Shown here: positions 35,201-45,900 of the stretch, in pieces
How positions within the stretch are numbered: the first letter of the stretch is position 1
Layout: every line of letters begins with the position of its first letter
Assembly: GCA_012845835.1 (NCBI GenBank)
Contig: JABAKD010000002.1
Location: 16,508,129-16,572,128, forward strand
Reading direction: 5' to 3'
DNA: 64,000 nt
Origin: Undaria pinnatifida
Lineage: Eukaryota > Sar > Phaeophyceae > Laminariales > Alariaceae
The notes under the pieces: model-generated
The model's input: only the letters and a program-made list of their open reading frames with translations
The model's database searches: none
Told to the model about the DNA's origin: nothing
Translations under genes and position numbers: made by a program

Positions 35201-36461
35201 CGTACTTGAAAAGGGGTGAACCTCCCTCTCCCCCCTGTTTCTTTCACGCTACGCCGTCGTCGCCGTAAAGCGGAGAATTAGTCGCCAGCAGTGACGGGTT
35301 GCTCACGTTCAAGAAGCCTAGCGTCGTGCGGGTCAGGAACAACTCCATCGACTCTGACGATTTCACCGAGGTGAGAAGTCGTCGAAACGAGCGTAAGCAT
35401 CATCCATGTCTCGAAACTAACACACATCATCTGTGTCTATAACCGAACAGGCACCCTCTATATCTCGAAACCAATACGCAATATGATGCCTCGAAATGAA
35501 TACGCATCCTGTGTCGCGAAACAACCACGAAGCATCTGTGTCTCGAAACGAATACGCATCATCGGTGCCTCGACCCGAATAAGCACCATCTGTTTCTCAA
35601 AACGAATGCGCAATCATCTGCGTCTCGAAACGAATATGCAGCATCTGTGTCTCAAATCGAATGGGCCTAACCTGTGTCCCGAAACGAACACGCATAATGT
35701 GTGTCTCGAATCGACTTGGCATCGCCTATGTATGTCTCGAAACGAGTACGCATCATCACTGTCTCGAAACGAATACACATCATGTATGTCTCGAAACGAA
35801 TGCGCATAATCTGTGTCTCGAAATAAGCACACGTCATCTGTGTCGATTACGCACCATCCGTCTCGAAACGAATACGCATCATCTATGTCTCGAAATTAAT
35901 AAGTACATTCTTTCTCTGGAAGCGAATACGCATCATCTGTTTCTCGAAACGAGCACGCATCGTCTGTGCCTCAAAACGAATACGCACCATCTGTGCCTCG
36001 AAACGAATGCGCATAATCTGCGCCTCGAAACTAATACGCTTCGTCCGTCTCGAAACAAACACACATCGTCTATGTCTCGAAACGAAAACGCATCGTCTGT
36101 GTCTCGAGATTGTGAGCACACATCATCTGTATCTCGACAGGAATACACATACTCGGTGTCTCGAAACGAATCAAATTTAGGAGACCAGTTGTGATCGAAA
36201 ATCGGGTAATACGGAAGCCAAACTGACATTTACATGAACGTAATAAGAGATCCGGGAGCCGTAATACCGAAGTTATATAGTTCCCTTACATGCGGCATAT
36301 ACCCATATCCATCTATCCTTTTTCCTTGCCCTACAAAACGTCCTGTTGCGACTGCTGCGTGTCGTGCCTAGGTGGATGTACCTGTGTGCACGGTTGGCTA
36401 CGTCGAAGATGGGTCGACCGTGGTTGGTTACCCCGAAGATGACATTTGCGTCGAAGCCTAA
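23176..36461 (+). CDS. Secreted right-handed beta-helix (Pmp-like repeat) protein, 13 coding exons, 394 aa
   Basis: Exons: 23176-23234, 23505-23687, 26380-26464, 27242-27369, 27899-27964, 28904-28975, 30110-30205, 31150-31224, 31878-31961, 32826-32906, 34021-34107, 35292-35370, 36372-36461 (TAA). All introns are GT-AG, every phase agrees, and the total is 1185 nt. Residues 1-19 form a signal peptide ending SLSSA. Residues 20-152 are beta-strand rich with phrases such as GGTLTIT, GASLEF and GGSVTFLG. Residues 153-338 are seven coils of the form F-x5-F-x2-N; the last three add GGAV, GGGLAV and GGAFSV, as in the chlamydial polymorphic membrane protein repeat and related parallel beta-helices. 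Residues 339-394 form a closing region with two cysteines and no membrane anchor, so secretion or wall association is inferred. Exons 5-11 are symmetrical (same phase at both ends), one coil each. The precise function is unknown. Weakest points are the exact donor of exon 7 (gtgcgt) and possible untranslated 5' exons. Confidence 0.9.
24250..24815. repeat. Dispersed repeat family E, copy 2
   Basis: Same order of blocks as at 17770-18410. Sits in intron 2 of the beta-helix gene, just downstream of a family B end at 24070-24185. Confidence 0.8.
26380..26464 (+). CDS. Exon 3 of the beta-helix gene (no Met, easily missed)
   Basis: The acceptor ends gatttttcag and the donor is gtgagc. The 85 nt change the phase from 2 to 0, exactly what is needed to connect exon 2 to exon 4; without it the reading frame stops within exon 4. 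It encodes 28 residues including VEDGASLEFDVDTVLFGPN, which matches the beta-strand pattern of the flanking exons. Confidence 0.85.
28296..28880 (-). pseudogene. Intron-less relative of the 1.6-4.0 kb gene, antisense in intron 5
   Basis: An ATG-started open frame of 136 codons (28880-28470) reads MNRAMGKQPLL, RQLYDARDLDMISRQPGMPV, then DWFNVLLKMQLVHIVVKLPL and ends in TAA. A second frame, offset by one base, continues to 28292 with WFNLGELDGVFTQDLNRVPT and IPGLEKKINDVSRFRL. RQ-x3-ARDLDM is shared with the gene at 1.6-4.0 kb, and the sequence after it (Q-x-G-x-P-x-x-T-A) aligns with that gene's next exon without the intron. This suggests a processed copy, now broken by a frameshift. Function is unknown. 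Confidence 0.45.
29005..29090. repeat. 12-bp minisatellite (TATGTGATATAG)n in intron 6
   Basis: About seven units with tag/tgg/tac variants, immediately downstream of exon 6 donor. Confidence 0.9.
30240..30560. repeat. tRNA-like sequences in intron 7
   Basis: Plus strand: agtggtctagtgggcagtg (30254) and gagttcgtcgaatctcg (30311) resemble A and B boxes. Minus strand around 30540-30440: atggcttggtgggtac and gtaggttcaaggccc do the same. Probably SINE remnants rather than functional tRNAs, as no full cloverleaf was found. Confidence 0.35.
34480..34650 (+). pseudogene. Decayed copy of beta-helix exon 12 region
   Basis: In intron 11, the stretch gggttgctcacgttcaagaa is identical to the start of exon 12 (35296 onward). 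The upstream flank also resembles the real exon's upstream flank (a cgccgt/cgccat, ccgtaaag, gagttatta/gagaattag series). The copy then hits a stop (TTT TGT GA) and has no donor. Another similar stretch (cttttggcaacgagcttcgg at 34209, versus cttttgtgacgagcctcggc at 34602) shows repeated local duplication. Confidence 0.6.
35292..36461 (+). CDS. Exons 12-13 of the beta-helix gene: C-terminal cap
   Basis: Exon 12 (35292-35370) encodes DGLLTFKKPSVVRVRN and continues to DDFTE. Exon 13 (36372-36461) starts VDVPVCTVGY and ends DDICVEA with TAA. Both join in phase 0. The two cysteines, at residues 371 and 391, could form a disulfide that closes the helix end; this is inference. The 1001-nt intron between the exons is filled by a 27-bp minisatellite. 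Confidence 0.85.
35385..36170. repeat. 27-bp minisatellite filling intron 12 of the beta-helix gene
   Basis: About 28 imperfect units of ctcgaaacgaatacgcatca plus tctgtgt. Because 27 is a multiple of 3, a plus frame stays open for 177 codons with a CLETNTHHL repeat, but it crosses no exon boundary consistently and is treated as non-coding. Confidence 0.9.
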
Positions 36462-37080
36462 CCAGCGAAGCCTTACCAAGTCTAACCAGGCGCCTCCTTA
36501 ATCCGACGAAGAAACGGCCACTACAAGGTCATCGCCGAGATCACCGGAACGCTCTTCCTGCGGCGATGATTGCATACAGTATAAATGCATATATGTATGT
36601 TGCGTGTAGTGTCTCAGGGGACACAACTATCACCGTAGCGCAAGGCATATGCACGATGCGTCGAAGCCAAAACTGATCTAACCAGGGGCCTCGTTGATCC
36701 GACGAACAAACGGCCACTACAAGTAGAGCCATCGCCGAGGACATGAGAGCGTTCTCGTTGCAGCGAGGATTACGTGCAGTACATTGTGTAGTGGCTTGAG
36801 GGACGCCGATATCACCGTCGGGCAAGGGGAATTCGCAAGAGGGGCGGGGCACGAAGTTTGCGTCATAGCCTAACCAGACCCATAACCAGGAGCCCCCGTA
36901 AGCCGACGAAGAATCGGACACCACAAGTTAACGCCGAGGTCACCGGAACTATATTCCTGTAGCGATTATTGTCACTCGCAGTATATACGAAGTTTATATG
37001 TAAGTACATGCGGCATAATATACGAAGTAACATATATGTAGTGACTCAAACTACGCCGCTACCACCGTGAGGCGACGGGT
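36445..37080 (+). repeat. Three tandem units of about 205 bp starting in the last exon
   Basis: The end of exon 13 (gcgtcgaagcctaaccag) recurs at about 36659 (gcgtcgaagcc) and 36861 (gcgtcatagcctaaccag). Each is followed by taa/gat-ccgacgaa-aacgg-cactacaag and later gacgccgatatcaccgt-type blocks. Later units are non-coding. Confidence 0.75.
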
Positions 37081-37688
37081 GTTGACGGCGGAAGCAGAAA
37101 AGGCGCGCAGGCGCCAACGCCTCACGTGGAAGTTTTTCGGGTTGGTGTGGTGTGTCCGTTGGTGGGACTCATATGTAGTACGTGTGTGCACGGAACAGGA
37201 GCGAGCTGGTGCTGCAGAATCCCAGTGCTTGGTATTCTGGTAGCACACGGTATAGTCTAAGAATACCAGACGCGGTGTAACAGTGTAGACTACAGTGTAT
37301 CAGTATGTGCAAGGCGTAGTCTAATTATTTGAGATGTGGGTTTTCTCTGTAATCTAATACGCCAACCACGTCCTATGGGTTTTCCTGTGTTAAGGCCCAT
37401 TTAGCTACAACTTGTACGGTATACTTGCACGTATATATATGTGCGGGCCTTGACGGCGCTGGACAGAATATACTCTTGCAAATACGCTACTATAAGCAAC
37501 GTGGTCTGGCGAATATCAAGAGATACAAGTTCCGCGGCCACATTGAACCATCATTTGCATCATACCTAACGCCTTACTGAGAGCCGAGCTCAACGGCGAC
37601 AACGCGACAACGCCGATATTATAGTGCCCGCAATAGATGAACCACGTGCTCCGTGCATCACTATTATTGCGTTCGTGCGTTGGTTCAT

Positions 37689-37952
37689 TCATACTGCGCC
37701 GAGATGAATACAGCCATTCAAGGAGCTACCAGAATATTTCTCAGGACGACCGCGTTTTCCTCCCTTGATACAACGTGCACAACATGCGTCGCGTGTTATT
37801 AACCTACGTAGACTACCAACCAACTCCAAGAGGGCCTCGACTTCGGGAACTTTCCTTGCCAGTAGGCATTTTCCACAGGGGTCACACGCCCGAGGCTCAG
37901 ACAGGTACACCGCATATCTCCCACAAAAAAGAGCCCACACCAAAACCAACAT
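37689..37952 (-). CDS. Possible small Cys-rich basic ORF (87 aa)
   Basis: ATG at 37952, stop at 37689. Contains ACDPCGKC and CCARC, a Leu-rich stretch (EVEALLELVGSLRRL) and an AT-hook-like GKRGRPEK. No known domain is matched and no splice signals were needed. It could be chance, as the region is otherwise non-coding. Confidence 0.25.
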   Translation of the reverse strand: MLVLVWALFCGRYAVYLSEPRACDPCGKCLLARKVPEVEALLELVGSLRRLITRDACCARCIKGGKRGRPEKYSGSSLNGCIHLGAV

Positions 37953-38656
37953 AATACGAGTTTATACGTAAGATGCGCAGGGGTGGTAATTAGTGTACTC
38001 GGTTTGCACTTAGATGGGCGTTTTCGACCAGGTCTACAAGTACCAGGGTAGTAATAATATTATTAATAGTATATTCCGCAGTGAGTGGAGTCCCCTCCCA
38101 CCGGAGTCCGCCTCACAAGTGGTTTTTAGTAGGACGCTCACCCTTCATCGGCGAACACCTCACGGCTCACGGCGCTTCGCGCCGGTTGTAAGCAATGTCT
38201 GCCTGGTCGGTGAAAACCCGACGTGCTCTGTCGCGGTATTGTAGGAATACGAGGGTCTACGGTGCTACGGAACCTACAGTCGTGCATGGTGTACATGAAT
38301 TTTATACTCCCAATGGCCTCACAAGCGATTCTTAGCAGGGTGCAGCGTAGCCTTCATGCAACTCGCCGAACACCTCACGGCGCTTCGCGTTTGGCGCGAG
38401 TGTTGTCTACCTGGTTGACGAAAACCCAACGTGGTCCATCATTGCGGGAATGTGAGGCTCAACGGTCATTTGACTACGGCTATGCATGAAAAGAGCACAC
38501 GCACACCCCGTCAACGTCGCATGCTGCTGGTGGTGCGGTATACCACCACGCTTTGTCTTCATTGTTCTTCAATATCCAGGCTCGTTGATCACTGCCCAGT
38601 CGATTGGTATTAGCCTTTTTGAACAAACCCCTCTAGGCCAGCCCAAGATCGTGAAC

Positions 38657-38983
38657 ATGAGTATCGCAACGGCATTTTTATTGTGTTGTGTGTCTTTAAT
38701 GTGTGTACTACAGCACGGGGATGCTGCCCTTGCGATTCTGACGCGTGTCGTGCACGCTGGGACTTTACCAAAAAACACCCCTACGGTCGACACCGTACAA
38801 AAGACAAAGAAACGCCTCCTTTCGTCCTACCCGGCGTGCGGCGCATACTGTGGTATTGTGATGTACTCGTTACGTTACACTCAACGCATTGACCTAGATG
38901 CCAGGTTGAGCTTCGTCACAATGAGAAGTGTCGTACCAGGTATTCAGCTAGGTCACGTTCATCTATATGGCAACATTGAGTAA
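38657..38983 (+). CDS. Possible small secreted protein (109 aa)
   Basis: ATG at 38657 begins MSIATAFLLCCVSLMCVLQH, a convincing signal-peptide profile with a possible cleavage after GDAALA. About 80 further residues contain CGAYCG and end HLYGNIE. The stop codon lies in the first unit of the CACATTGAGCTATG minisatellite, which suggests the end is recent or fortuitous. No homologue is recognised. It sits between the two convergent genes. Confidence 0.3.
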   Translation: MSIATAFLLCCVSLMCVLQHGDAALAILTRVVHAGTLPKNTPTVDTVQKTKKRLLSSYPACGAYCGIVMYSLRYTQRIDLDARLSFVTMRSVVPGIQLGHVHLYGNIE

Positions 38984-38999
38984 AATGCCACATTGAACT

Positions 39000-39250
39000 A
39001 TATGACATTGAGCAGTGTCACATGGAGATATTTCCCAGTGAGCTATTCGCCATTGAGCCATGTAATATTGAGCTTGGTGGCAATGGGCTGTGCCACATTG
39101 AGCTATGGCACATGGATCAAAGTTATGGCATATTTAAATGTGCAACGGTGATCTATGTGACATTGAGCGATGTTACATTGAGCTCTGCCACATTGAGCTG
39201 TGTCACACTGAGCTATGCCACATTGACCTACGTGACATCGAGCAATGTCT
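39000..39250 (+). repeat. Minisatellite of CACATTGAGCTATG units
   Basis: About 15 imperfect units of 14-16 bp between the two convergent genes. Confidence 0.9.
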
Positions 39251-39429
39251 TGAGACATCAATAACAAGAAAACGCGGTCACGATGTGCGATAACGCGATG
39301 ACGACCACGCTCGCGAAGAGGATAGACCTGGTATCCCTATACGTTTGCACAAGCACAACCGATACCAGGTACAAAACATTACACAAGACTCAGCCCTTAT
39401 AAGTACAACTAGTGATAAACTCTAACTAA

Positions 39430-39805
39430 TAATACACTTCCCGGTAGAAGCTTTGGTGCGGCCTGATGACCGGGCACGCGTAGCTAGGGTAGAGATGCGC
39501 GGTCTTGACCTGTACCATGAATATCGTATGTAGTCTACAATCAATTAGTGTGGTGTGATGAACTGGTCTTGACCTGTAGCATCGTATTCTGCGATCTTCT
39601 GGTGCGGTCTGATGAACCGGCACGCGTGCAAATCACGGGGAGATACGCTCGCGGTCTTGACACGTATCATGGAGAACATGGTACTCGATATTGACCCATA
39701 CCATGTTCCGGTCTTGAACCGTACCATGCATATATCACGATGTTCGATTTTGACCCGTACCATGTACATCATGTGGTACTCGGTCTTGACCAGTGCCATC
39801 TCGTA
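39430..39805 (+). repeat. Degenerate tandem repeat based on ggtcttgacc-gtaccatg
   Basis: Eight or so units with gcggtctgatgaaccgg and cggtcttgacccgtaccatg blocks, lying just 3' of the oxidase stop codon. Confidence 0.75.
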
Positions 39806-39869
39806 TACCATGTGCAGTCGACGGAATCGGATCCAGGGGTATTTTGGTCCCACCCAAGGAGGCCTTGGT

Positions 39870-39930
39870 TCACGCGGACGAAACGGTGTAGAACGCCTGC
39901 ATTCCAGCCAGGATGTGGTCGTTTACATGG
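39870..39930 (-). CDS. Multicopper oxidase terminal exon ([10 protein letters not shown])
   Basis: Acceptor tattgcag. The first base completes the Cys codon; then [19 protein letters not shown] and TGA. H332 and M337 are the remaining type-1 ligands. The protein stops five residues after the last conserved strand begins, with no linker or anchor. Confidence 0.92.
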
Positions 39931-42900
39931 CTGCAATACAACGCAAACAAAAACACACCCAGCATTTCAATATCGGTGTCGAAGGTAAGGAAAGAAGGGG
40001 GGGGGGGCAGTAAAGAAGGAGCCAAGAGAAACGACAAACGGGGCGGACGATCCAGCAAAACCACCGATACTTTCATCATGCAGTTTGCTCAACCAAGCGT
40101 TAGATGCAACGACATAAGACACGCGATACTTCTAAAGGTTTTACGTTTTCATCAACCGGGTTGTTTTTTAACTCTTTGGTACGCATGTATATCGGATATA
40201 CAAGAGGGATTGGTATTACACATGGTATACGCCGGTAATCACCCGTAAATACAGGGGACGTTAGGTAACTTCAAAAACCGCGGTAATATAGAGGTAATAT
40301 ATATGGTCCCGAATGCCCCCCATAATAAAAAGCGAAGATATTTCGATACGACAATTCACATATAAACCCACCTCTCATCGCATGCATACACTATGGTGAG
40401 TACGTACCGGACACATCACACGTTACATACGTGTTTCGAGAAAGTGGTGGAAACCCGGGGGTGCTTCTTAACTGTCCCCGATATTGCGGTAAACTACCGG
40501 TACCTCGTAGGGGTAATATACCAAAAGCTGATTAGAGGTAATTACCGGTAGGTAACTGATCGACCCATTATTTATCTTTTATCCCTGACATACAACGAAA
40601 CATCGTCTGCCTTGCGGCCCACCGGAAACTCCGTAGTACATTTAAAACACGGTGTCTGGTCTGTCACCGGTTAATGAAGCGAACGGCAACACGTTGTTTG
40701 CTAGCACGGCACAGCACGGCACAGCACGGCACAGCACGGCACAGCACGGCACAGCACGGCACAGCACGGCACAGCACGGCACAGCACGCATGTCAAGGTG
40801 TAGAGGGGCGCCGTTTTTTGCTGAGGCTCCTAACCACTTGAGGATTTCCATACATTATACCACATAATATACACCTCGCACCAAAAAAGCCGATTTCGAG
40901 TAAACTGAAAATGCAACTTGACGAACAGAACCCATGAGCTAGAGGCACACCATAATATTGTCAACCACAAAACAAGACACTTCAACGATGTTCGGCTAAG
41001 GTAGGTTAAGATGGGTTAAGATGGGTTAAGACGGGCTAAGGTAGGTTAAGATGGGTTAAGATGGGTTAAGATGGGTTAAGATGGGTTAAGGGGCCCCGTC
41101 AGTCAGAACACAAACAGTTTCGCCCCAAAAATTGATACCTCTATTGAAACACGCGTCCACACTTACTTTCACTCTTTAGAGACAAACTCACCAATGAAAC
41201 CTGCCAGACGAGGCCGTGGAGTCGGAAGGAGGGGAGGGGCGTAGTTGTGCCAGCGCCGGCGGTTGGAGCACAGAAACCGCAATATTAATCGCAACCAACC
41301 GTGATGTCGACAGAACGGAACGGACAGAGTGAAAAAAAAGCAAGGGGGGAGGACCGTCAAGAACTATAAGAGCATGTTCATATATATAAACAAACCCCTC
41401 ACCTAAAGCCCTTCCCCCCCCCCCCCCCCCCGCCCCCCGCCCCCACCCCCCACCCTCCCCCCCCAACCCATCCCAACCCCACCCCCTCGAACACTCCACC
41501 CTCTCTTTACTCACTGATTGTACGACTTACCCCAGAATATACACGATAAACTGATGTATTATTTCCAAAAATGTCACATTTGTCCCCTCGAAATAATGTA
41601 TAGTTTCCAGGCACATATCGAGTTGCCCCCCCCCCCCCCCCCCCCCCCCCCGCCCCCAATAATATACTGGTGCCAAAACCGTCAGATTTATCCCCTCGAA
41701 AGGATTTATAGCTTACATGCACAAATTGCCCCTTTCCCCCCCCCCCCCCCCCGCCCCCCTCCAAACCCGCTCGCTTTTGATCAAAACCAGGCCCCCCCTT
41801 TGCCTTCACAGCTGTCAGATTTTGTCCCCCTCAGAAACGGGTTTTTTTATAGTTTCCGCGCACAGACTGACTAAAATCATCCTGTTGACCCTGATAGCTA
41901 CACTGTAGCTGTAAGGGGAGTTGCCGACCTATATCCTTAATGAGGACACACAACTCGTAATGCGCGCGATCGGAGTATCACACACAGCTTGCAAAGATGA
42001 GTTTCGACGAAATCTTCGATCTCACAGCTGGAGTGTATTTTAATTTTTATAATATATTAGAAAAATTAAATACCAGGCATGGCCAGGTTATACAGTTGCA
42101 CGCTTTCGTATTCAAAAGGCGTATCTATTGCTTCAGTGTTTTTGCGTACACACCGCCGTTGTTAGGCATAATTTTCCTGGCATTTTTTTCTTCGACTCCA
42201 GAGTTGTTGGAGCTTGTACTCTGTTGACCATGGATTTTTCTAGATGATGGCGATGACTTAATACACTTAATACACGAGCACAACAACAATCCATTGGTGA
42301 CGCGTGCTACGATGGAGGTGCTATAATGACACTTCTGGCCATACCATTGCCTACCGAGGCGACTCCTCAACTAGGGAACTCGCCTGCATTGTCGCTGTTT
42401 TCTTTTTCGATATAATTATTATTTATAGACTACATAATTATTATCTATAGTCTATATAATATTATCTATATGTAAGTCGCCTATTATCTATATATATAAT
42501 TATTATCTGTAGACTAGACTATATAATTATTATCTATATATAGTCATTCAGGCCATAGTGTTATTATCATAGTTATTGCTAGGCCATACATAGCTATGGC
42601 ACGGGATGGCTCATGGGACTGCGCTTTAGTGTTTTTAAGCAGTCAGGTTCGGGGTTCGGCATATGAACCTCCTCAAAAATGGACCCCGACAACATTGAAG
42701 CATTACCCCCATCGTAGCTAGGAATCGATCTTGAAAACGCGCCAACGAGTCAACGAGATTGCTAGCTACTGCGGACTAAGGACACACGGTGTAGGGGGGG
42801 TACAGTACTCAGCTTCACTGCTGGGCCTGGGCCACTCGCCTGGGTGACTCTGTACCTCACTGTGAGTAAAGTCTCCACGTAATTTGCTCGGCGCAGCGAG

Positions 42901-45900
42901 GCTAACCGTTCCATGGCGGTGTCATATCGAAAGTAAAGGTGTTACAGGTGATACAGGTGTTACAGATGATACAGGTGTTACAGATGATACAGATGATACA
43001 GGTGTTACAGGTGTTACAGGTGTTACAGCGTAACACCGCAAAGGAAGAGGAAGGTCACAATCGCGCGAGCGAGCCCTGGTCACAGCAAAAAGAGACCCCC
43101 TTACAATAGGCTTGGTCTTGTTTGATTACACCATTACAAGATTACCAGAAGAGATTATAATCTTATAAGACTATAATATTAGAAGATTAGAAGGTTAGAA
43201 GATTAGAAGGTTAAAAGGTTAGAAGATTAGAAGATTATTAGAATATTAGAATATTAGAAGATTAGAAGATTATTGTAAGACTGAAAGATTAGAAGATTAG
43301 AAGATTATTGTAAGACTATAAGATTAGAAGATTAGAAACTTAGAAGATTAGAAGATTAGAAGATTATTATATTATTAGAAGGCTCCTAAAGTGGGGAAGT
43401 TCATAAAAAGCAAGCGCTATACCCTTACCACTGCATGCGTCAATATTATACATACTTGAAAAGATCTCAACAAGACGCCTGGCTACTGCGGTGTAAAAGA
43501 CTACAAGCAAGTGCTGGCTCCCTACTCCCGTACCCACAGTTAAGCGAACGGGACGGTATCAGGGGTCATGATTGCTATCAGGAAGTTCGATGGCAACAGC
43601 TCAAGAGTGTCTGCCGTGAGGAGCTTTAGATCCACCAGGTTCTACCCGTACCGTATCGTACGTGTGTACCAGGTACAATGCCGAGGCTGTGTCAAGGACT
43701 ACTAGTGGCTATCCTGCAAAACTCACAGCCAAGTGCCGACGGCATCGGGGGTCATGATAGCCGTCAAGAAGGTCGACGGCAGCAACTCCAGGGTGTCGAC
43801 ATTCTTCTCCTCGAACAAGACGTTGTTGCCGTGCCAGTGGGCCGTGTGAAGGTCCACCTAAATGCAACCGCGGGGGGTGGAGGGGGAACCGCAGGGCTCG
43901 AGGCGATGGAATATCGAATGCAAGCGATCAAAAAGCAAGAGGGGGATGGGGTGTACTCCTTACCCGCACCCGTTTCGAGGCGGAGACCAGCGGGGGGCGG
44001 GGGGGGGGTCATATCATACATGGACATGGTCGCAAGACCATAGAACCTCGCTTCCTTACAATCCCCGGACGGAGCACGTTGGGTTTTCAATGGCCAGTGA
44101 TGTAAGTCGTAAGACCATAGAACCTCGCTTCCTTACAATCCCCGGACGGAGCACGTTGGGTTTTCAATGGCCAGGCATGTAAGTCAGGGAAGGGGAGCTT
44201 GGTGAGGAGGGTTGAGGGGTACGTCGACGACATATTTCCGGGGCCACACAGGTGCGGAATGCAGGCTGTTCAACGCGTATTAGAGCATCTTGGGGTGGGG
44301 GGGGTGGGGGGCTACACGTGGAGGTTCAGGCTTCTCGTGTACCCGGGAAGGTTGGGGGGCGAAGAAGGAGCATACACCATGAACAACTCACCAGCTAGCG
44401 ACTGAATCGCATCATATATCGCCTCCCCTCGTACTACTAGCATCATAGATAATCGCGCAGCAGCGTGTGGTTGTGTGATTGCCGCTTCGTGTTCAACGCA
44501 TGAACATGCTTGCGTGAAAGTGGCCAATGGCGTCAAATATCAATCTACCCCGCACAGGGCAACGGTTAGTCCCGTCTCATCTCGACATTTATGCACCGCC
44601 ATGGAATTATTCGTTAAGCTCGAGGTTTTGAACGAGGTACAAGGCCGTGTCAGCGTCTTTAATTGATCAATTGTATCCTGAAGCCGATAGTGAACACGGA
44701 GTTACCCCCCCATATCTTCGCTCGGATCCCCAGCAAAGAACAAATGGGCGGGAGAAAGGATCATCGCAAGTACACAGCACAAGCAGTACCGCGACCAAAC
44801 GTGTTCGGACGGTGCCGCTGCCGTGCCATAAGCAGTGACGTGCCAGCGAATCCAAATAACGTATCAACGTATCCGGCGAAGCATAACCGCACGCTGTCCG
44901 TCTCGACAACGAAGTAGATCCTCACAACAGAATGCACAGGTCGGGTGACAGCGCCATCGCATTTGGCAGAGCGCCACAGCCAAAAGTGTCGGGAGGGTGT
45001 GGCTATCCCTCACCTCCGTGCCGTAAGCGGCTACGTGCCAGCGCACGGTGTCTCCTTCCCTCATCTCCAGACCGGGCAGGTTACCGTACAGGAAGCCATT
45101 CATCGAATGCATCAGGTTGGACTCTTCGAAATCCTGGAAAAAGCGAAAGGTAGTAAACGGATTGTGGTACCGGTAGGGATTTCATCGGGCCCATTATCCG
45201 CGCACGACATTTTCCGGGTGAAGCTTGTGTGGCGAGGTTCTCTCCCTCCATCGGGAAGAGATGCTTGCACCAAGTGCCTGATTGGAACAACACTTTCTGG
45301 CCTGACTGAAGCGGCTCCTCACTTATTTAATATAGTCAGTTGTGGATGTCGGCCCCCCTTCCCATATATGGCGTTACCGCCTCATTAAACACAAGTTCAG
45401 GGTCACCAGAGACCCCAGACTCCGTTCCGTGTGCCGACCCGTGGTACCGACCCACCTCGGTGTGTACTCCACACCACAGCCAACCACACAAAAGATATAA
45501 CCTAGCAGGGGTACAGCCTCACATTGGCGTCGACGGCAAGACACAGCTCCACACAATCACACTAAAGATCTACCCAATGCCGTTGGAACACGAGTACAAT
45601 TTGGTATATTAGCAGCAGCATTAGTGTAGTATTAGTATAGTGTTAGTGTAGTATTACAGTAGTGTTAGTGTTAGTATTAGTGTTAGTGTCGTATTCGATA
45701 AAGAGTCAGTCCATGGGATAGTTCAGCATGTGCCACTTTCATTTCCACTTTCATTTTATCGCAAAAGCCCTTCTTGTGCGGGGTATGGGGCTCATCAAAT
45801 CAGTAACCCCTTCAAAATTAGGTGCATCTGCTGCCACCGTGGCGTACTTCCAAGCGCCCGTGGAGAAAACACTCGCGATGGTGGGAAAAGACGAGGAATA

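Noticed and set aside
35661-36194. Open frame of 177 codons with a CLETNTHHL repeat
   Set aside because: Product of a 27-bp minisatellite in an intron; period divisible by three keeps it open.
39786-39800. Alternative microexon candidate (minus) reading L-W-H-C
   Set aside because: It lies downstream of the terminal exon, in the wrong order for splicing; the 41192-41200 candidate fits order, phase and splice sites.
44864-45388. Plus-strand frame of 147 codons
   Set aside because: Opposite-strand shadow of oxidase exon 7, which matches the family on the minus strand.
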